From CAZRUA01 sp964603125 (GTDB taxonomy: Bacteria > Bacteroidota > Bacteroidia > B-17B0 > Aurantibacillaceae): a DNA stretch of 14,121 nucleotides. Every line of letters starts with the position of its first letter. Position 1 is the stretch's first letter. Below the pieces are notes generated by a model. It was not told the DNA's origin, made no database searches, and was given only the letters and a program-made list of their open reading frames with translations. The stretch is from the NCBI GenBank assembly GCA_964603125.1, contig CAZRUA010000093.1, positions 1-14,121 of the forward strand, in the 5' to 3' direction. Position numbers and translations under genes: made by a program. This document shows positions 5,812 to 12,584 of this stretch, piece by piece.

Positions 5812-6543
5812 ATGAAAAACATAAACAGACGTAGTTTTATTAGTAAAGTAGGGGTATTAGGTATTGGAGGTATTATAACATCCTTATCCTTAAAAAATAA
5901 CCTTTTAAACGCAACTATTTTAAACTCTACAAATACAAATATGTTTATACTTCCCGAACTACCCTATACTTATAGTTCTTTAGAGCCTTTTATTGATAAA
6001 GAAACAATGCTAATTCATCACACAAAACACCACCAAGCGTACATTAATAACTTAAATAAGCTTATCATTAGTGAGAGTATTCCCACAAATACAATTGAAA
6101 ATATTCTAAATAATATATCAAATTATTCTACATCTGTGCGTAATAATGCCGGCGGTCATTATAATCATTCGCTGTTTTGGCAATTACTTACACCAATAAA
6201 AAACGATAATGCAGAGTCTTTTAAAATTAACGAAGCTATCGTAAAAAAATTTGGCTCTATGGAAAATTTCAAGGTAGAATTTGAAAAAAAGGTAATGTCT
6301 GTTTTTGGTTCAGGTTGGTGTTGGCTGATTTTGAATGAAGCTAACCAACTCGAAATTATCACAACGGCTAACCAAGATAATCCACTAATGCCAGTCATCA
6401 TTAAAAATGCTAGCCCACTTTTGGCTTTAGATATTTGGGAACACGCCTATTATTTAAAATACCAAAATAAAAGAGCAGATTATTTAAAAGCTTGGTGGCA
6501 AATTGTTAATTGGAAATTTGCAAACACATTATATACTAATTAA
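5812..6543 (+). CDS. Tat-exported Fe/Mn-family superoxide dismutase
   Basis: It converts superoxide to hydrogen peroxide and oxygen. The first 34 residues are a twin-arginine signal (NRRSFISK, then a hydrophobic Gly/Ile/Leu core), so the folded enzyme should act in the periplasm or be membrane-anchored. The mature part is canonical: LPYTYSSLEPFIDKETMLIHHTKHH, NNAGGHYNHSLFW, FGSGWCWL, NQDNPLM and LDIWEHAYYLKYQNKRADYLKAWW. Metal ligands by alignment with E. coli MnSOD are His69, His119, Asp207 and His211, and the gateway Tyr is Tyr77. Gln in NQDNPLM with Gly-Gly-His favours Mn or cambialistic use over a strict Fe enzyme. Cys170 replaces the usual Ala in GSGWAWL. It lies 34 bp after the exported protein and 16 bp before a DUF2024 gene. 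Confidence 0.95.
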   Translation: MKNINRRSFISKVGVLGIGGIITSLSLKNNLLNATILNSTNTNMFILPELPYTYSSLEPFIDKETMLIHHTKHHQAYINNLNKLIISESIPTNTIENILNNISNYSTSVRNNAGGHYNHSLFWQLLTPIKNDNAESFKINEAIVKKFGSMENFKVEFEKKVMSVFGSGWCWLILNEANQLEIITTANQDNPLMPVIIKNASPLLALDIWEHAYYLKYQNKRADYLKAWWQIVNWKFANTLYTN

Positions 6544-6559
6544 TTTAAAATAAAAGCTC

Positions 6560-6823
6560 GTGGAAATTTCAGTTTACGATACAGTTTTTAAAAAGGAAGA
6601 TGGAACTATGATTAAGTTCGATATTTTAGTTCCCGCTGATTTTAAAGATTTGAATAAAATATATGAGTATGGCAATTCCTTTTTAAAAGAAGAAAAAATA
6701 GTTGCCAAAAACCTTATTAGTGCCGATGAGTGTGATTTTTGCCACATTGAAGTTGCAACTGAGGCAATTAAAAATGATATAAAAAATAAAGGATATTCAA
6801 TATTTAAACATTGGGGTTTTTAA
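6560..6823 (+). CDS. DUF2024 family protein (copy 1, GTG start)
   Basis: An 87-aa cytosolic protein of the DUF2024 family: N-terminal strand MEISVYDTVFKKEDG, a FDILVP core, and the conserved C-x-x-C-H motif DECDFCHIEVAT (Cys54, Cys57). Biochemical function is unknown; the CxxCH motif could bind metal or be redox active. The GTG start is supported by its exact alignment with the start of copy 2 (MEVAVWDTYVKKKDG). This copy diverges from the usual family ending (SIFKHWGF rather than YYIIEMEGC), so it may be the faster-evolving duplicate. The gap to the superoxide dismutase stop is 16 bp. Confidence 0.85.
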   Translation: MEISVYDTVFKKEDGTMIKFDILVPADFKDLNKIYEYGNSFLKEEKIVAKNLISADECDFCHIEVATEAIKNDIKNKGYSIFKHWGF

Positions 6824-6920
6824 AATGACAAATATAATGTTCAGCTTTTTCACAATATTAAATTGGCTTTTTCCGACATCGTTAGAACAAGTTACACCTA
6901 AACAAATTAAAAATAAAACT

Positions 6921-7184
6921 ATGGAAGTAGCCGTATGGGACACCTATGTAAAAAAGAAAGATGGTAACACAATGCATTTTGATATTATTGCGCCAACATC
7001 TATTAAAGATGTAACAATTATTTACCAATACGGTAAATTATACTTAAAAGAAAAAAAACAAGAAGGACAACTTATCAGCTCCAAAGAATGCCGTTTTTGT
7101 CATATCGAAAAAGCAACAGAGGCTATGCAAACATCAATAAACAAAATAGGTTACTACATTATTGAAATGGAAGGTTGCCAGTAA
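6921..7184 (+). CDS. DUF2024 family protein (copy 2)
   Basis: This 87-aa protein has the typical family sequence: MEVAVWDTYVKKKDG, FDIIAP, IYQYGKLYLKEK, SKECRFCHIEKATEAM (Cys54 and Cys57) and the ending GYYIIEMEGCQ. The frame is open 96 bases further upstream to an ATG at 6825, which would add a hydrophobic stretch (MFSFFTILNWLF) unlike the family. I choose ATG 6921 because it gives the same length and start as copy 1. If the longer start were used the protein would be membrane-anchored. Copies 1 and 2 are tandem duplicates separated by 97 bp. Confidence 0.87.
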   Translation: MEVAVWDTYVKKKDGNTMHFDIIAPTSIKDVTIIYQYGKLYLKEKKQEGQLISSKECRFCHIEKATEAMQTSINKIGYYIIEMEGCQ

Positions 7185-7198
7185 TAAATAATAAGAAA

Positions 7199-7444
7199 AT
7201 GGAAAACATTACACTCATTCCAAATAACTCTTTAGTAGTCGCTACTCCAGAAGAAGGAAGACAATTAGCAGTAAAACTAGCTCGCTTAATAATAAAACTA
7301 ACTCAGCCTGATGAGCTAAAACGTAAAGAGCAAAGAGAAATCTATGCAAATGATGCCTTAATGTTGATACAAATTGGACAAACAGTAGCTCTTGAATTTG
7401 CAACAATTGCAGCCGCTAATAATTATTGGAAAAATAGTAACTAA
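7199..7444 (+). CDS. Small helical protein of 81 aa, unknown function
   Basis: The ATG at 7199, preceded by AATAATAAGAAA, lies 14 bp after the DUF2024 stop. A TTG at 7175 would add eight residues and overlap that gene, so it is less likely. The protein is mostly amphipathic helix (EEGRQLAVKLARLIIKL, ANDALMLIQIGQTVALEFATIAAANN), without cysteines, signal peptide or clear membrane segment. I do not recognise it. Tight spacing suggests co-expression with the DUF2024 genes and with the former haemoglobin gene that follows. Confidence 0.65.
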   Translation: MENITLIPNNSLVVATPEEGRQLAVKLARLIIKLTQPDELKRKEQREIYANDALMLIQIGQTVALEFATIAAANNYWKNSN

Positions 7445-7465
7445 AAAATCAACAATTTTTTAAAC

Positions 7466-7661
7466 ATGAAAGATATAAGTTAGTTCTTAATGCAAAAATT
7501 GAATTAACAGCTAATCATTTTAAAATGTGGTTAGTTTATTTAACTCAACGGTGGACGAACATTTTAAAGGATTAACTGCCGAGAAAGCAAAATTAAAGGC
7601 AATAAGTATTGCTCGTTTAATATTTTCAAAAATAAATAAAATGGAAAAAATAGATTTTTAA
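7466..7661 (+). pseudogene. Decayed group III truncated haemoglobin gene
   Basis: ATG AAA GAT ATA at 7466 looks like an original start (MKDI), but the frame stops at TAG 7481. From 7477 another frame reads KLVLNAKIELTANHFKMWLVYLTQ, and from 7551 a third reads VDEHFKGLTAEKAKLKAISIARLIFSKI to a stop at 7659-7661. Joined, these give the H-LHxKxxLTxEHFxxW...TVDExFxGxxAxxAKxxAxxIA signature of the C-terminal half of group III truncated haemoglobins (usually about 130 aa). The shift at 7546-7550 is explained by losing one A from CAAACG. About half the gene, including the distal haem pocket, appears deleted near 7477. The intact protein would bind haem and oxygen or nitric oxide. Confidence 0.7.
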
Positions 7662-7664
7662 GTT

Positions 7665-8282
7665 ATGAGACAATTTAATTTAAATATAGAGCCCTGTTTA
7701 CAGGGCAGTTTTCAAATTAAAAAAGTCAATCTTGCTTTTGTATTTCAAGTAAACTGTCCCAGTTGTTTTGAGTATGGGTTTCCGTTAGTGAATGAATTGT
7801 ATTTGAAATACGCTAACAGCTTTGGTTTTATTGGCATATCCACTGCATTTGAAGACTTTGAATTTAATACAGAACTGCATACTAAACAATTACTAAATGA
7901 TGGAACGATAATAGGCGAAACAAAAAAATATTATTCTAAAAAGTTTGGCATTGAAAAATATAATCAAAAAGTTCTTTTTCCAATTGCTATTGATAAAACA
8001 AAAACACCTGAACAATTTTTAACAACGGGTAATTTAAGTTTAATATGTGAGGGCAATCCAAACTATAAAATCTGGCCTCAATGGGAAAAAGATTTAATGA
8101 ATGAAAAAGTAAAATCATACTATTGTAATTTCCCATTAATTTCTGAAACCTTTACACTAAATCAATTACGAGGTACGCCATCTTTCATTATATTTGATGA
8201 AAAAAAAGTGATATTGAATTCTCTTTTTGGATACCAAAATATTGAAAACTTGCAATCGAAACTGATTCAATACCTTAATTAG
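7665..8282 (+). CDS. Thioredoxin-fold protein with CPSC motif (TlpA/AhpC-like)
   Basis: A 205-aa protein with the redox motif NCPSC after the first core strand (VNLAFVFQVNCPSCFEYGFPLVNEL, Cys31/Cys34), a second strand FGFIGISTAFEDF typical of AhpC/TlpA proteins, and a cis-proline loop RGTPSFIIFDEKKVIL (Pro172). The insertion between these (about 70-160) is long and includes a third and fourth cysteine (128, 154). There is no signal peptide or transmembrane segment, so it should act in the cytosol, unlike classical TlpA/ResA. Probable thiol-disulfide oxidoreductase; substrate unknown. It starts three bases after the haemoglobin remnant and ends 14 bp before the MarR regulator. Confidence 0.83.
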   Translation: MRQFNLNIEPCLQGSFQIKKVNLAFVFQVNCPSCFEYGFPLVNELYLKYANSFGFIGISTAFEDFEFNTELHTKQLLNDGTIIGETKKYYSKKFGIEKYNQKVLFPIAIDKTKTPEQFLTTGNLSLICEGNPNYKIWPQWEKDLMNEKVKSYYCNFPLISETFTLNQLRGTPSFIIFDEKKVILNSLFGYQNIENLQSKLIQYLN

Positions 8283-8296
8283 AAGTCTTGACTTAT

Positions 8297-8902
8297 ATGA
8301 AAAACTCTTCTTTCGACATAAAACACCAAAGCGTGCAAATAGAAAGTAAAATTGTTGTTGCGCTAGAAAAAATTTCAGAAGCATTTAGAGTTTTGTTGTG
8401 GCAAGAAAGCAAGGGAAATAATCTTAGTCCTATTCAAATTCAAATACTAATTTTTTTGCTTTTTCACAGTAACGAAAAGTGTAAAATAAGTTATTTAGCG
8501 AACGAGTTTAATATGACTAAAGCCACAATTAGCGACTCTGTAAAACTATTATTAAAGAAAGATTTAATGAAAAAAGATTATGATACAATAGATGCGAGAA
8601 GTTTTACTATTTCATTAACTAATGAAGGGAAAAAGGTCGCTCAAAAATCTTCTTCTTTTGCAGGTATTATTGAAAAATCGATTCATCAGTTTTCAGAAAA
8701 ACAAAAGGAAACAGTTTTAGTTAGTTTATTAGAACTAATTGAAAAATTAAACAAAGAAGGGATAATAAGTATACAAAGAATGTGTTCAACCTGTAGATTT
8801 TACAATAAAAATAAAACAATACATTATTGTAATTTATTAAACAAACCTTTACTAAACAACGAATTAAGAGTTGATTGCCCAGAACATCAAATGGCATCAT
8901 AA
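8297..8902 (+). CDS. MarR-family repressor with four-cysteine C-terminal module (likely thiol or metal sensor)
   Basis: A 201-aa winged-helix protein. Residues about 12-155 match the MarR fold: dimerisation helix, LSPIQIQILIFLLFH, recognition region ISYLANEFNMTKATISDSVKLLLKKDLMKKDYDTIDARSFTISLTNEGK. A C-terminal extension (about 160-198) carries Cys163, Cys166, Cys178 and Cys194 with His177 and His197 (MCSTCRFY, HYCNLL, DCPEH). This suits a zinc or iron-sulfur site or a disulfide switch. I start at ATG 8297 rather than TTG 8288 because of its better leader. As last gene of a redox cluster it most likely controls that cluster, probably through the palindrome at 4414-4428. Its 3' end overlaps the convergent MocR gene by six bases. 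Confidence 0.87.
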   Translation: MKNSSFDIKHQSVQIESKIVVALEKISEAFRVLLWQESKGNNLSPIQIQILIFLLFHSNEKCKISYLANEFNMTKATISDSVKLLLKKDLMKKDYDTIDARSFTISLTNEGKKVAQKSSSFAGIIEKSIHQFSEKQKETVLVSLLELIEKLNKEGIISIQRMCSTCRFYNKNKTIHYCNLLNKPLLNNELRVDCPEHQMAS

Positions 8903-10312
8903 AAATTTTGAAAGTGCAATAATGCCCTCTTCAATTTGCTTTTCTGTGAGCGAGGCGTAGCCTAATCTAAAGCCTAATATGGGGTCACCAAAACTAAAAG
9001 TGTCTGGCGACATAATTTTAATTCCCTTCTTTAATAACTTATTAGCTACATCAATTACATTTACTTTTTTAAGTGGCACTATCCAAAAAGCCAAACCACC
9101 ATCAGGTTTATTATAAACAGCCTTTCCCTTTAAATATATATTACAAGTTTCTTCAAAATAATCTCGCTTTGCTTTATAAATAAGTGTGGTTCTTTTTAAA
9201 TGCCGTTTTATTTCGCCATCGTTTATAAGTTGTAAAATGGCTTCTTCCATAATATTATCACCTTGCACATCAATTATTTTTCTATGTTTCCCTACGTTAT
9301 TAATAAAATCAATATTACTTACTAAATACCCAATTCTTAATGCGGGAGCTATAATCTTACTTAACGTACCGATGTAAATATAATTTTTCACATTTTCGTA
9401 ACTTGCAATTGGTAAAATTGGTCGTTGCCCAAAATGAAATTCATTATCGTAATCGTCTTCAATAATTGTAAAACCATATTGATTTGATAATTCAATTAAT
9501 CTTAATCTTCTTTTTAAACTTAACGTTACGGTGGTAGGAAATTGATGGTGCGGTGTAACATAAATTGCTTTTATGTTTTTGTTTTTCTTTAAGTATTTTT
9601 CTACTTCATTAATTTGCAGCCCATCATCATCAATAGATACAGGCAATAATTTAGCACCTGCATTTTCAAACACTTGCCATGCAGGACTATAACCTGGGTT
9701 TTCAATTAATACAAAATCCCCTTTTTTAAATAGACTATGTGCAGCCAAATACATCGCCATTTGACTGCCTCTAGTAATGCAAATTTGCTGAGTAGTAATG
9801 TTCATTCCTCTTGTAAAATTAAGCATCTGCACGATTGCTTTTCTAAACTCAATATCTCCAAATTCATTACTATAACCCATTATTTGCCAACGTGATTTTC
9901 TATTAAATATTTGTCGATACGCCCTAGCTATCTCATTCATAGGCGCAAGACGGCTATCAGGTAATCCATCATCAAAATTCAAATTTGGCTTTAATTCAGT
10001 TTCTTCACTCCCAGAATTGCTAATTTGTATGATTTTTATTTCAATCTTTTTCGGTAAAATATCTGCTACAAATGTCCCCTTTCTATCTTTTGCGATTAAC
10101 CATCCTTCAGTTAATAAAACATCTAAGGCTTCAATAATAGTGTTTCTATTAACTTTTAAGAGTTCTGCTAATTTCCTGCTACCGGGTAAGGCATCGCCTA
10201 CCTGTAATTTACCAGCTTTTATGGATTCAATTATTGCATCTGCTATTTGGATATAAATAGCTTTATCGCAATCATAATTAATCTGAATTTCTAATTTCCA
10301 AGGTCTTAACAT
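8897..10312 (-). CDS. MocR-type regulator (GntR winged helix fused to class I aminotransferase)
   Basis: A 471-aa PLP-dependent transcription factor. Residues about 15-85 form a GntR DNA-binding domain (YIQIADAIIESIKAGKLQVGDALPGSRKLAELLKVNRNTIIEALDVLLTEGWL). Residues about 110-471 form an aminotransferase-like domain with ENPGYSPA, TPHHQFPT, EDDYDNEF (288-291 region contacts PLP) and the Schiff-base lysine in GTLSKI (Lys319). Such proteins usually sense a PLP-reactive amine rather than catalyse. I choose ATG 10312; a TTG at 10324 would add four residues and lie inside the inverted repeat. It is divergent from the cupin and lyase genes, which are the likely targets. PdxR is an alternative, but no pdxS/T neighbour is visible. 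Confidence 0.92.
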   Translation of the reverse strand: MLRPWKLEIQINYDCDKAIYIQIADAIIESIKAGKLQVGDALPGSRKLAELLKVNRNTIIEALDVLLTEGWLIAKDRKGTFVADILPKKIEIKIIQISNSGSEETELKPNLNFDDGLPDSRLAPMNEIARAYRQIFNRKSRWQIMGYSNEFGDIEFRKAIVQMLNFTRGMNITTQQICITRGSQMAMYLAAHSLFKKGDFVLIENPGYSPAWQVFENAGAKLLPVSIDDDGLQINEVEKYLKKNKNIKAIYVTPHHQFPTTVTLSLKRRLRLIELSNQYGFTIIEDDYDNEFHFGQRPILPIASYENVKNYIYIGTLSKIIAPALRIGYLVSNIDFINNVGKHRKIIDVQGDNIMEEAILQLINDGEIKRHLKRTTLIYKAKRDYFEETCNIYLKGKAVYNKPDGGLAFWIVPLKKVNVIDVANKLLKKGIKIMSPDTFSFGDPILGFRLGYASLTEKQIEEGIIALSKFL

Positions 10313-10313
10313 C

Positions 10314-10374
10314 TGGACTATCAATTAATATTATTTCTGTACTATTAAGATAGTCCAAAGGTAGTATATTTTTG
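10314..10374. promoter_or_regulatory. Divergent promoter with inverted-repeat operator between MocR and cupin genes
   Basis: Perfect 9-bp arms TGGACTATC (10314-10322) and GATAGTCCA (10349-10357) are separated by 26 nt. TATTTTTG at 10367-10374 (plus strand) matches TAnnTTTG and serves the cupin gene. TACCTTTG at 10356-10363 (minus strand) also matches and serves the MocR gene. The right arm touches the MocR -7 box and the left arm is two bases from the MocR ATG, so MocR is well placed to control both directions. No clear -33 elements were found. Confidence 0.65.
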
Positions 10375-10403
10375 TATTCATAAAATATTTAAAAACACAT
10401 AAT

Positions 10404-10865
10404 ATGAAAACAGAAGAAAAAAAATTCTCATCAAAAGATTTTCACGAAACTTTTGCAAGACCAACCTTAGTAATGCCTGAAAAGTTGATACATAAAAATG
10501 TAGAACAGGCAGGAGAGCATAATCAATTTTCAGCCGAAAGAAAACATCCAGTTTTTTTTGTGGATTTACCTAGTAAAAATGTAAGTATGACTATTGGTGG
10601 ATTGTTGCCAGACCAAGTAACAAATAAACACAGACATACTTATGAAACCGTAATTTATGTAATTGATGGGCATGGTTATACTGATATTGAAGGTGTTAAA
10701 GTGGAATGGAAAGCAGGAGATGCCGTTTATATTCCTAGTTGGGCTTGGCATAATCACAAAAATTTAAGCAGTACAAATTCTGCTAAATACATTGCTTGCG
10801 AAAACGCACCGCAACTACAAAATTTAGGTGTGGCTTTAAGAGAAGAAGAAGGAAGAGATTTATAA
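10404..10865 (+). CDS. Single-domain cupin protein
   Basis: A 153-aa cytosolic protein with both cupin motifs: motif 1 NKHRHTYETVIYVIDGHG (His76, His78, Glu81) and motif 2 GDAVYIPSWAWHNHKN (His116), which together form the usual metal-binding 3-His/1-Glu site. N-terminal 1-50 is a polar extension. It is either a dioxygenase, an isomerase or a small-molecule binding protein; the sequence alone does not decide. It lies 15 bp upstream of the lyase gene and is probably co-transcribed with it under MocR control, so it may act on the same substrate. Confidence 0.87.
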   Translation: MKTEEKKFSSKDFHETFARPTLVMPEKLIHKNVEQAGEHNQFSAERKHPVFFVDLPSKNVSMTIGGLLPDQVTNKHRHTYETVIYVIDGHGYTDIEGVKVEWKAGDAVYIPSWAWHNHKNLSSTNSAKYIACENAPQLQNLGVALREEEGRDL

Positions 10866-10880
10866 CAATTAAAAAAAATA

Positions 10881-11750
10881 ATGAAGAACCATTTATTTAA
10901 AGGCATTATTGCCTATCCAATAACCCCGTTTGATAAAAACGAAAAAATTGATATTATATTATTTAAAAAACTGGTAGAGCGATTAGTGAAAAGTGGCTCA
11001 CACGCAATTGCCCCATTGGGTAGCACAGGCGTTATGCCTTATTTAAACGATGATGAAAAAGAAGAAATTACAGAAGCGACTATTAAACAAGTCAATAAGA
11101 GAGTTCCTATTTTAGTTGGCGTTTCAAATTTAACAACAGAAAGAACAATACACCATGCTAAGTTTGCTGAAAAAGCAGGCGCAGACGCTGTAATGATTAT
11201 ACCAATGAGTTATTGGAAATTAACTGACGATGAAATTGTTCAACACTATGAAGCCGTAGCAAAACAAATTTCTATACCAATAATGGCATATAATAACCCT
11301 GCGACTGGAGGTGTAGATATGTCGCCTACACTACTGAAGCGTTTACTGGAAATAGCAAATGTAACAATGATAAAAGAAAGTACAGGCGATGTTCAGCGAA
11401 TGCATTATTTACGAAAAGAATTAGGCGAAGATGTAGCTTTCTATAATGGGTCAAACCCACTTGCTTTATCTGCTTTTACGGCTGGTGCAGTAGGTTGGTG
11501 TACTGCCGCTCCAAATTTAATTCCAGAATTGAATATAGAATTATATAATGCCATTCAAAATAATGATTTGCAAAAAGCACAAAACGTGTTCTACAAACAA
11601 TTCGACTTATTGAAATTTATTGTAAATAAAGGACTGCCTAGAGCGATTAAAGCAGGTCTAACGATTCAAGGCGAAGACGGAGGTTTTTTAAGAAGTCCGT
11701 TAAAAGAACTTACAAAAAACGAAATAGAAGAACTGAAAATTATTATATAA
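10881..11750 (+). CDS. DapA/NanA-family lyase, not a classical dihydrodipicolinate synthase
   Basis: A 289-aa TIM-barrel class I aldolase family member. Visible are APLGSTGVMPYL (47-50 correspond to the GTTGE loop), the catalytic Tyr137 in AYNNP, and the Schiff-base lysine Lys165 in MIKESTGD. The arginine that DapA uses to hold aspartate semialdehyde (YNVPSRTG) is absent here (YNNPATGG), so lysine biosynthesis is unlikely. Related 2-keto acid aldolases or dehydratases, such as those for sugar acids or hydroxy-keto acids, fit better. It follows the cupin and is divergent from MocR, suggesting a small catabolic unit. The exact substrate is unknown. Confidence 0.88.
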   Translation: MKNHLFKGIIAYPITPFDKNEKIDIILFKKLVERLVKSGSHAIAPLGSTGVMPYLNDDEKEEITEATIKQVNKRVPILVGVSNLTTERTIHHAKFAEKAGADAVMIIPMSYWKLTDDEIVQHYEAVAKQISIPIMAYNNPATGGVDMSPTLLKRLLEIANVTMIKESTGDVQRMHYLRKELGEDVAFYNGSNPLALSAFTAGAVGWCTAAPNLIPELNIELYNAIQNNDLQKAQNVFYKQFDLLKFIVNKGLPRAIKAGLTIQGEDGGFLRSPLKELTKNEIEELKIII

Positions 11751-11876
11751 ATATTTTGTAAGGACAAGATTGTTTTTGTTTCAAGTATTGTAGTCTTAAT
11801 CTTTTTAATTACAAAATCTAAAATAACATTGCTTCTTTAAGCACAAATATTACTTAATAAAAATAAATTTCGTCTT
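11751..11876. other. AT-rich spacer after the lyase gene
   Basis: I see no gene, hairpin terminator or clear promoter. It is the leader of the decayed gene that follows. Confidence 0.4.
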
Positions 11877-12320
11877 ATGACAGAAAATCAAAAATTTATA
11901 ACTTTTAGAATAATGAATTGGCTTAATAATGAAGCGTTTAAATTTGAAAATGCTAGATTCTTTTGGATGGCTATTTATATTACTTCTTAAAGTTGCCTAG
12001 GTTCAATTGCTTGTGGGTTCATATTTCAAAACAATGCAAGTGTTTTCATGCTTTGTTTTTGTTCTGCTATAACGAGGGGAACTATTGCGATATTTATAGC
12101 TTTGGCTCTCCAAAACTATGTTTATGTTTAATTTGTTTAAGCCATTTTCTCAAATCTACATTGCCAAACTATTTAGATTCAATTGTTTTGAGGTCAATTT
12201 TTAACTCGCCCATCGGTGTTACTAGGTTGGAAAGGCTATTTATTTGGTTGGACAACATTTATGAAAAACAAAATCCAAAAACAAACCAATACCCTTTTGG
12301 AAGCATATAAAGTAAAATAA
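11877..12320 (+). pseudogene. Decayed membrane-protein gene with five in-frame stops
   Basis: From ATG 11877 the frame reads MTENQKFITFRIMNWLNNEAFKFENARFF and onward for 37 codons, then TAA at 11988. The same frame continues for 46 codons with two hydrophobic stretches (SCLGSIACGFIFQ, GTIAIFIALALQ), then stops at 12129, 12138, 12174 and 12189. A last open piece (12192-12317) contains LLGWKGYLFGWTTFMKNKIQKQTNTLLEAYK. Protein-like composition on both sides of the first stop, where CAA to TAA would explain it, suggests one gene of about 147 codons decayed by nonsense and perhaps frameshift changes. The family is not recognised. An open frame overlapping in another phase (11963-12310) has no recognisable protein character. 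Confidence 0.45.
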
Positions 12321-12510
12321 AGTGTAATGAAAGACATTTGAAAAAATTCAAACTCAAATAATAAAAGAGTGTTATGTCATCAATTTACGTGACTAATTAC
12401 AAAAACAAGAGTTACGTGATTATTATACTTTCAGCAGTAAATAATAATAACATTTCCCAACCCACTACTTTAAAGAAAGAACTAAGCCAAATTAATTAAT
12501 TGCAAAAAAT
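12321..12510. other. Non-coding AT-rich region with a repeated TTACGTGA octamer
   Basis: No gene is supported. TTACGTGA occurs at 12385-12392 and 12412-12419, 27 bp apart, each followed by a TAAT/TTAT stretch. It lies 90-130 bp upstream of the sigma-type promoter motif and could be an activator site, but this is weak. Confidence 0.3.
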
Positions 12511-12546
12511 TGTAACCTTTCCGATTGTCAACTACTCTAATGTAGT
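12511..12546 (+). promoter_or_regulatory. Predicted ECF-sigma promoter 1
   Basis: TGTAACCT at 12511-12518 and CTCTAAT at 12535-12541 are separated by 16 bp. The same two boxes with the same spacing precede the next gene. The -10-like box also sits in a small inverted repeat, ACTAC-N6-GTAGT (12531-12546). The ATG of the DoxX-like gene is 44 bp downstream. Confidence 0.6.
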
Positions 12547-12584
12547 ATAAGTCAAAATTAATTTCATCTCTAAACCAAATTAAA

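Noticed and set aside
6165..6401. Minus-strand open frame of 78 aa
   Set aside because: Lies wholly inside the superoxide dismutase gene, which is certain.
3878..7587. Shared 12-mer AACTGCCGAGAA near 3878 and 7576 as a possible attachment-site duplication
   Set aside because: Several 12-base matches are expected by chance in 14 kb of AT-rich DNA, and the second copy lies inside the haemoglobin remnant's coding sequence.
9186..10256. Plus-strand open frames at 9186-9377 and 10017-10256
   Set aside because: Antisense to the MocR gene.
11963..12310. Plus-strand open frame of 115 aa
   Set aside because: Cys/Leu-rich without domain character, while another frame in the same DNA reads as a decayed membrane protein. 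Chance openness of degraded sequence is more likely.
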